The notes under the pieces: model-generated
Databases searched by the model: none
What the model was told of the DNA's origin: nothing
What the model saw: only the letters and a program-made list of their open reading frames with translations
Shown: positions 58,308 through 64,000 of the stretch, piece by piece
How positions within the stretch are numbered: the stretch's first letter is position 1
Layout of the letters: every line of letters starts with the position of its first letter
Origin: Symbiodinium natans
Taxonomy: Eukaryota; Sar; Dinophyceae; Suessiales; Symbiodiniaceae
DNA: 64,000 nucleotides
Direction: 5' to 3'
Assembly (NCBI GenBank): GCA_905221605.1
Contig: CAJNDS010002634.1
Span: 2,069,077-2,133,076, forward strand
Made by a program: the position numbers and the translations under genes

Positions 58308-59081
58308 CTACCAAAACACATGTGGCCCAACGTGTAAAACGGGTGCACCAAAATGTGCCCATGTAGCTATGTACCAACTTTTGCAGAAAGACATCTCAGC
58401 CACTGAGGCCACCTGAAAACCCAAAAGGTCGTCCACGTATAGGGCTTGGAAATGCGCGATGTAAATCAGGAGGTGCAAAGTACGAACCAAGAATGCACCC
58501 AGTCGCGCAAACCAATACGCCGAAAAGGCCGCCCCAAAGGGGCAAACAGAATAGAAGAAGAATGTATTGCCCACACGCACTCCAAGCAGGCCTTGTTCAG
58601 ATCGGCGAACTCGAATGGATTTGTGCGCGGCTTTTACATCCAGTGACCATGCAGCAATTTGCTGCCTCAGGCCCCGTAGTGGCCAAGCGGACAGAATGGA
58701 CTGTAAGGTTGGCAATGCACTTCGTTCTGGGATTGAGCAGGCGGCGTTCGTACCACAAATGGAAGAATCTACCACCAGTCGAGGGTCCCTGCCTTCAGAA
58801 TGGACGATGTTCATCTTGCCCACAGCGACCTGTGGAAAAAGCCGCTTCGCCTCATCAAGCGACTCAACTTTGTGCAACCAGCCCTTGTCAACCTCCTGTT
58901 GGACCAGTCGATCCAGAAGGACTGGATCGTCTTCGGCACTGCCAGTTCTCCTGGCAGACTTGCAATGACTCGTCCGTACCAGCTTTGCCTGACTGCGCCA
59001 TGCATCCCGACGGTGGTATGTCGTTTTTGAAGCCAGTCGGGACACCATGCAACAAACAGCTAAATAATGTAGTGTCCACAT
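58308..59081 (-). CDS. Reverse transcriptase fragment, element C
   Basis: DPRLVVDSSICGTNAACSIP, LDVKAAHK (motif A) and YVDDLL (motif C) align with element B. The reading frame is right from about 58955. The last 20 codons are not RT. Confidence 0.8.
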   Translation of the reverse strand: MWTLHYLAVCCMVSRLASKTTYHRRDAWRSQAKLVRTSHCKSARRTGSAEDDPVLLDRLVQQEVDKGWLHKVESLDEAKRLFPQVAVGKMNIVHSEGRDPRLVVDSSICGTNAACSIPERSALPTLQSILSAWPLRGLRQQIAAWSLDVKAAHKSIRVRRSEQGLLGVRVGNTFFFYSVCPFGAAFSAYWFARLGAFLVRTLHLLIYIAHFQALYVDDLLGFQVASVAEMSFCKSWYIATWAHFGAPVLHVGPHVFW

Positions 59082-60114
59082 CCTGCAGGAAATGACTTAA
59101 TGAAGCGAGTGCATGCAGGCAGTATGGCTGGCCTTCTGGAATGCTCCAATCGACCTTTCCCATGTTCTCCGAGGAGAACCAAGCTGACAACTCGTCTCGC
59201 AGCTCCTGCGCCTCTTGCTCTGAAAACAATGGAGAATCTGACTTTGTCCGCAAATGTTCGCGCAAGCGCGAAAGAATAAGCTTCTTTCCACAAAATGACA
59301 ATGTATGGCGCAACATTTTGAGAACATTGCTGCGACCCTTTGCCGGGCCGCTCCAATCTGGGTCCCGGTTGCTCTGCAGACCCCCACCATCTACCCAAGC
59401 GTGGGGAGCTGCTTCTAGCTCTTTCACCGGAATACATGCCCATGCACTCTCGACCGACGCACCGCCCCGAGACTGGGATTTCGAAAACCCCATGCTGCGA
59501 AGCAAATTGCAAAGCGAAGCCTGCAGCTTCGGAGGGTATGCCAGTGATTTAAACTGCAATGTACAACCACGTCGCATGCAAATTTCGCCAAAGCTGGCGA
59601 AAGCCTCGGAAGTTGTGACAAACAGCCATGCAGGTCCACAAGGCTCACCAAAGGCGCAAGGTGGTATCGACCCAATGCATCGTAGAAAAGATGATACAGA
59701 ATGTTTGAAAAGGGGGGCATCCCAGCATGATGACCACGCTAAGACATCCACCACCACATGTGCACCTGAATAGAAACTGACATGGCACAAATGCAAAGCC
59801 CACTCAATAGCAGACTGAGGCCACATACAATGAACTCGCGCCATGACAAAAGGGAAAACACCCTCCGCTGCCGCCCGAAAGACCAGATCCTTAACACCAC
59901 TTTGCCCCACCGGATCAAACTTGACGAATGGCAAGGCCTCCGCGTCCAGTGCCTGAGCAGCAGACAAAACCGACTCGGTGAGGGAGCCAATAAAACTTGA
60001 ATCCCGAGTTCTGGCCATAAAAAAAGTTGAAGCTTTTAAGCTTTTTTTTTCAAAGGTTGCTACTGGGCTTAATACAGCTGTCAGACTAGCAAGATAAAAA
60101 CACATGTTGCACAT
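58888..60114 (-). CDS. Element C N-terminal region: methyltransferase-like remnant and GVPTG domain
   Basis: 408 codons. IPPCAFGEPCGPAWLFVTTS aligns with the CAFGENWAKTWLFAS segment of element B; GASVESAWACIPVKELEAAP and LFSCLLHGVPTGFKNDIPPS align with the region before RT. Upstream motifs I and IV are not recognisable here. Frame changes to the RT frame near 58955 (+1). Confidence 0.6.
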   Translation of the reverse strand: MCNMCFYLASLTAVLSPVATFEKKSLKASTFFMARTRDSSFIGSLTESVLSAAQALDAEALPFVKFDPVGQSGVKDLVFRAAAEGVFPFVMARVHCMWPQSAIEWALHLCHVSFYSGAHVVVDVLAWSSCWDAPLFKHSVSSFLRCIGSIPPCAFGEPCGPAWLFVTTSEAFASFGEICMRRGCTLQFKSLAYPPKLQASLCNLLRSMGFSKSQSRGGASVESAWACIPVKELEAAPHAWVDGGGLQSNRDPDWSGPAKGRSNVLKMLRHTLSFCGKKLILSRLREHLRTKSDSPLFSEQEAQELRDELSAWFSSENMGKVDWSIPEGQPYCLHALASLSHFLQDVDTTLFSCLLHGVPTGFKNDIPPSGCMAQSGKAGTDESLQVCQENWQCRRRSSPSGSTGPTGG

Positions 60115-60407
60115 GCAGAGTTACTTGAAGCTGCAAAGAACCCTTTTTGCAAAGCAGCGGCTGGCAATTGTAAGCTTGCACGAAATAAGGAGTAACAGGT
60201 CTGACACAACACAGTGACATTGACGGTGAAACTTGGTCTGACTTAGGAACTTGCCTGGCAAAGCCTTGACGGGAATGTTGCCTAGCAGAATCTTGTCGTA
60301 CTGTTAGGAGCAGACAATCATCCGCGCTGCACTCACTCATCAGTGGCCTTAGAAACTGCAGCAAACTCAGGCAATGATGTGACGTTCAAAAAACCAGGAC
60401 AAGGGGG
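60115..60407. other. Spacer, nothing recognised
   Basis: No protein-like frame or repeat seen between element C and the satellite. Confidence 0.3.
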
Positions 60408-62090
60408 CCTTCCATGCCAGAAGATGCTGGGTACCGACTGAAGAAGTGTTCACTCGTCCAGTCTGACAGGCCACCTGCAGAAACCCAGCACGCGCATCAG
60501 CGCTTAGCCGTGCTGTCTGATGCCGGACCAAGGCGTGTTGGCCAAAATCTCGCAGGCCCTTCCCAGCAAAATCAGCCCCACACCCGGCCAACGGTGTAAG
60601 AACCGGCACTTTATACCTGGTCCGTGCTCGGTCCTTTGGTAGGGCGTCTGACTCAGATGCAAGAAGCAGTTCATCAATTGAAATTTGACTGAAAGGATAA
60701 TTGAATTTTCATTGTCGGACACACGCAAACTGCAAATAGGCGGGAGTAACACATGTGTGAAGCAGCAGTCGAAGTAATGGCCTTCCACGCCAGAGGATAC
60801 TGGGGATCGTCAACTGGATAGATGTTCGTCCAGTCTGACAGGCCACCTGTGGAAACCCAGCACGCGCATCAGCGCTTAGCCGTGCTGTCAAACGCCGGAC
60901 CAGGGCGTGTTGGCCAATGTTTCCCCAGACCCTTCCCAGCACCCTCAGCCCCACACCCGGCCAACGATGTGAGAACCGGCACTTATACTTGGTCTGTGCT
61001 CGGTCCTTTGCGTCTGACTCAGAACCCAGCGGGCGAGAAATCTGACACTGTGCCACAATCACGTCCGTTTACTTGTATTTAACCAAAGCTGGAAAATCAA
61101 GCTGTCAGATCACTGACACTCGCAAAATTTCAAAGAGACGGCAGTAACAGTAGTAACACGTGTCAAGCGGCCTTCCATGCCAGAGGATGCTGGGTACCGA
61201 CTGAAGAAGTGTTCACTCGTTCAAGTCTGACAGGCCACCTGCGGAAACCCAGCACGCGCATCAGCGCTTAGCCGTGCTGTCTGACGCCGGACCAAGGCGT
61301 GTTGGCCAAAATCTCGCAGGCCCTTCCCAGCACACTCAGCCCCACACCCGGCCAACGATGTGATAACCGGCACTTTATACCTGGTCCGTGCTCGGTCCTT
61401 TGGTAGGGCGTCTGACTGAGACCAAAAGCGACTGGCAAGCCTTCTCGTCCAAAGATTTAAAATTTGAGTCATTATTAATCATCTGACAGCATTCGCACAC
61501 AACAGGCAAAACCTTGAATTTGCAGTCTCGGAAAAGCTACGACGACTTGTCAGAGCTAACAGACACACAGCCAGCAACCCCCAGCCCAAAAGCAGTAAGT
61601 CTGTAGGCCTTCCATGCCAGACGGTGCCGGGTACCGACACAAAGAATGTTGCACTCATTTCTGTCTGACAAGCCCACTGCAGAAACCCAGCATGCGCATC
61701 AGCGCTTAGCCATGCTGTCAAACGCCGGACCAGGGCGTGTTGGCCAAAATTTCCGCAGACCTTTCCCAGCACACGCAGCCCCACACCCGGCCAACGATGT
61801 GAGAACCGGCGACTTATACTTGGTCCGTGCTCGGTCCTTTGGTAGGGCGTCTGACTCAGAAGCAAGCACCCGAGGAGTCTCACACTGTAGCAAGAAGCAA
61901 GTCCGTTCACTTTTCACCAGTCAGACGCCTGAGATTGTGTCTCACACGCACAATGACAAAGCTGTAACAGGTGTCAAGCAGCAAATCAATGTCCAAGACT
62001 TACGACAGCCTTCCATGCCAGAGGAGGCTGGGTACCGACTGAAGAAGTGTTCACTCGTCCAGTCTGACAGGCCACCTGCAGAAACCCTTA
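60408..62090. repeat. Satellite, about 255-bp units ending in a tRNA-like half
   Basis: Four full units begin at about 60408, 60780, 61170 and 61604 and a partial fifth at 62008. Each starts GGCCTTCCATGCCAGAGGAT, carries CCGGACCA(A/G)GGCGTGTTGGCC in the middle, and ends TTTGGTAGGGCGTCTGACTC. Unrelated spacers of 110-190 bp separate the units. The end resembles the D arm and 5' anticodon stem of an elongator tRNA-Met. Long plus frames here are not genes. Confidence 0.85.
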
Positions 62091-62298
62091 CCGCTTGTTC
62101 CAAATTGGGTTTGAACCCAAAAGCCAAAAGCCTAACATGGAGACTCGCAAGACACAAAGCAGGCGCTGCACGCCACTCACATTTTTTCATCAGTGGGCGA
62201 ATCATTAATCACATCCTGTCACGTGCCGGTGCACACAACGCGGTGCACATACATTGCACATGCGTCTCACCATACCCTAGCGAACCTCAAGCCCCCTT
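62087..62298. repeat. 212-bp direct repeat, distal copy
   Basis: Nearly identical to 62612-62823 (CTTACCGCTTGTTCCAAATT start, CCTCAAGCCCCCTT end). Interrupts the fifth satellite unit. Confidence 0.95.
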
Positions 62299-62611
62299 TG
62301 AGGGCGAGGCAACTGTACATGCAACACTAATGGAAGTGCCGATGGCACACAGGGAGTTGCAGCCGCTTCAGCGGGCCCTGTTTGTCATGCCCTGGGTGGG
62401 CCGGGCGGGTCAAAATTTTTCACTGAGCTGTGGAGCCAGCGCTGCACCCACAGAGCTCCAGCAAACGCATTTGCAAATTGTCGTTCGCAACACCAGGCAT
62501 GTCAAGCATCAGAATCTTTTGGGTTACAAAACCAAGAACAAACGGCACACCGTTTTTCTTAGAGACATTTGGAAGCAATCGATAAAACACCATTCGCTCG
62601 CGAACAGTAAG
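62299..62611. other. Unique 313-bp sequence between the 212-bp repeats
   Basis: No recognisable coding potential; probably non-coding 3' end of element D or a separate small insertion. Confidence 0.4.
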
Positions 62612-62823
62612 CTTACCGCTTGTTCCAAATTGGGTTTGAACCCAAAAGCCAAAAGCCTAACATGGAGACTCGCAAGACACAAAGCAGGCGCTGCATGCCA
62701 CTCACATTTTTTCATCAGTGGGCGAATCATTAATCACATCCTGTCACGTGCCGGTGCACACAACGCGGTGCACATACATTGCACATGCGTCTCACCATAC
62801 CCTAGCGAACCTCAAGCCCCCTT
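62612..62823. repeat. 212-bp direct repeat, proximal copy, at the 3' end of element D
   Basis: Contains the stop codon of the element D ORF (TGA at 62812-62814 on the minus strand). Confidence 0.95.
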
Positions 62824-63975
62824 ATTAGCCGACAGTCCAAGGCAGATGGCATCCAGGTGCTCCGACACGTCGGAACACGGGACACTGATGCCACCCCACA
62901 GCAAGTGCTGGGACACCAGCCTTGACGGGTGATCTGCGCAGTTCGACGGGGAAGGGACGCGCGAGAACCAAGGGATGAACTCGCACCCAACTTCCAAGCC
63001 CACAAACATTTTAAGCAGATTTTTCACTATTGGGGACCTGCCCCGACAGGAAATTAAAATATCCCTGACTGCATTGTTGTCGACGAAAGCCACAACAGGT
63101 GAGCGCGCAACCCTTTTGCCCCAAAGGCGGAACGCAAGCAGCACCGCAACAAACTCCGCCTCCATTATAATTGTGTCCTTGTTAAGCTCACCTAGGAGCT
63201 TGCGGGCATCACTGCCAAGGGCGTGAGAGAAGCCAGCAACCAACACACCCTTGTCATCAAACAGGAGACCGCCCACGCCACAAGGCAGTACGGGGTCGTC
63301 CTTCGAGTAGGATGCATCAGTGAAGACATACCAGGTTTGCTGCTTGCTAACCTGGACTAGCCGAGGACGGCCGCTTTCCAACATGTCGACTAGAGAGCTG
63401 AAAGTGTCGATGCACTCAGCCGGCAGATCGGGAGGGGCACAACCGTGGGCATACTCCGAGAGCTGTTGCAAGCAAAATTTGCTCTGGCGTCCAAACAGCT
63501 GTCCACTTGCAAACTGAAGTTGGCCTCTCAGCTTGAGAGCTTGAGGCACACTCATACGCCGGTCCTTCTGGGCCTGCTTCATTGTCTCAACGAGGAGCTG
63601 AACTCTCTTTTCCGTATTGCAAATAGTCACACGACCCAAGTGGGCACTCGATAGCACTATGTCAACTCCTAATGCACAAAAGGCTTCAGCAAACGGTACA
63701 TCCTTCTTTCCACCCTGGGCCAGGTCCCATCCCAACAGGGTGAAGAGCAAGGTGATTGTTTGGTGCACATTGGCCACCTGTGTGCCTTTAGCAACCGACA
63801 CGAAGTCATCAAAGTAGTGGGACCAGCAAAGGGCGAAAAAGAACGCGCCAAGATGCCATATCGAGTTAACGGTTCTCAGAAAAGTCGACACCGACTTGAC
63901 TGCCCCGAAAGGGAGGGCATGTAGCTGGAACACTACTACCCTCTTCAGGTCAGGATCCCACAGTCCAATGTACAA
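62812..63975 (-). CDS. RT palm and RNase H of element D, partial at right edge
   Basis: 387 codons; the N terminus lies beyond the window. QLHALPFGAVKSVSTFLRTV and HYFDDFVSVAKG (catalytic FDD) are RT motifs B and C. RNase H has WYVFTDASYSKDD, MEAEFVAVLLAFRLWG, AFVDNNAVRD and RVPSPSNCADHPSR, with the acidic residues in place. It differs from elements B and C and no frame change is seen, so this is the most intact coding sequence among the retroelements. Confidence 0.85.
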   Translation of the reverse strand: MYIGLWDPDLKRVVVFQLHALPFGAVKSVSTFLRTVNSIWHLGAFFFALCWSHYFDDFVSVAKGTQVANVHQTITLLFTLLGWDLAQGGKKDVPFAEAFCALGVDIVLSSAHLGRVTICNTEKRVQLLVETMKQAQKDRRMSVPQALKLRGQLQFASGQLFGRQSKFCLQQLSEYAHGCAPPDLPAECIDTFSSLVDMLESGRPRLVQVSKQQTWYVFTDASYSKDDPVLPCGVGGLLFDDKGVLVAGFSHALGSDARKLLGELNKDTIIMEAEFVAVLLAFRLWGKRVARSPVVAFVDNNAVRDILISCRGRSPIVKNLLKMFVGLEVGCEFIPWFSRVPSPSNCADHPSRLVSQHLLWGGISVPCSDVSEHLDAICLGLSANKGA

Positions 63976-64000
63976 GGCCCAGGCCCCTGTAGGGTCCAGA

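Larger units (their letters stand above)
58308..60114 (-). mobile_element. Truncated relative of element B (element C)
   Basis: Keeps part of the methyltransferase-like C terminus, the GVPTG domain and RT up to just past the YVDD box; RT similarity ends near 58400. Confidence 0.75.

Noticed and set aside
61646-62932. 428-codon plus-strand ORF
   Set aside because: Runs through satellite units and both 212-bp repeats; internal peptide is duplicated exactly as the DNA repeats are.

Overview
The window looks like dinoflagellate nuclear DNA (Symbiodiniaceae or Polarella type; inference). The reasons are dozens of internal TTTAGGG/CCCTAAA arrays, short exons with GT and possibly GC/GA donors, an intron that is itself a small inverted-repeat element flanked by a target duplication, one-directional gene order on each side of a strand switch, and dense LINE, tyrosine-recombinase (YR) and Copia-like retroelements. 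No rRNA, complete tRNA, CRISPR array or plasmid-type feature was recognised.

Positions 1 to about 35,000 form a plus-strand host gene region of short exons (40-300 nt) separated by introns rich in telomere-like arrays, MITE-like inverted-repeat elements and minisatellites. Exons between about 11.7 and 17.6 kb fit the C-terminal half of an RNF213-like giant E3 ubiquitin ligase; the best anchor is an RZ-type zinc finger near 13.0 kb. Exons upstream (from base 1) and downstream (to 20.4 kb) could belong to the same very large gene, but I could not place them. From 20.5 to 34 kb more plus-strand exons occur, ending with a dynein-light-chain-like exon at 32.6-33.3 kb. A segment of about 1 kb is duplicated (21.2-22.2 and 34.0-35.0 kb).

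Positions 35,290-37,170 are a sharply AT-rich island without recognisable genes. It sits where orientation changes: everything to the left reads plus, every retroelement to the right reads minus, so the two sides converge.

Positions 37,200-64,000 are retroelements on the minus strand. (A) A LINE (45.7-37.2 kb) has an APE endonuclease, a reverse transcriptase (RT), C2H2 fingers, a third ORF with a 16-glycine run, and a USP-like deubiquitinase domain. (B) An 8.6 kb YR retroelement (54.8-46.2 kb) has 93-bp direct terminal repeats and encodes, in order, a coiled coil, tyrosine recombinase, CCCH gag, a 2-oxoglutarate/Fe(II) oxygenase-like domain, a cytosine-methyltransferase-like domain, RT and RNase H. 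(Copia-like) A gag-protease fragment lies at 57.6-54.9 kb and abuts element B. (C) A truncated relative of element B lies at 60.1-58.3 kb. A satellite whose unit ends in a tRNA-like half occupies 60.4-62.1 kb. (D) An RT-RNase H element runs off the right edge, with a duplicated 212-bp sequence at its 3' end. Most polyproteins carry one frame change at a domain boundary, in both directions, so these copies look recently active but now decayed.
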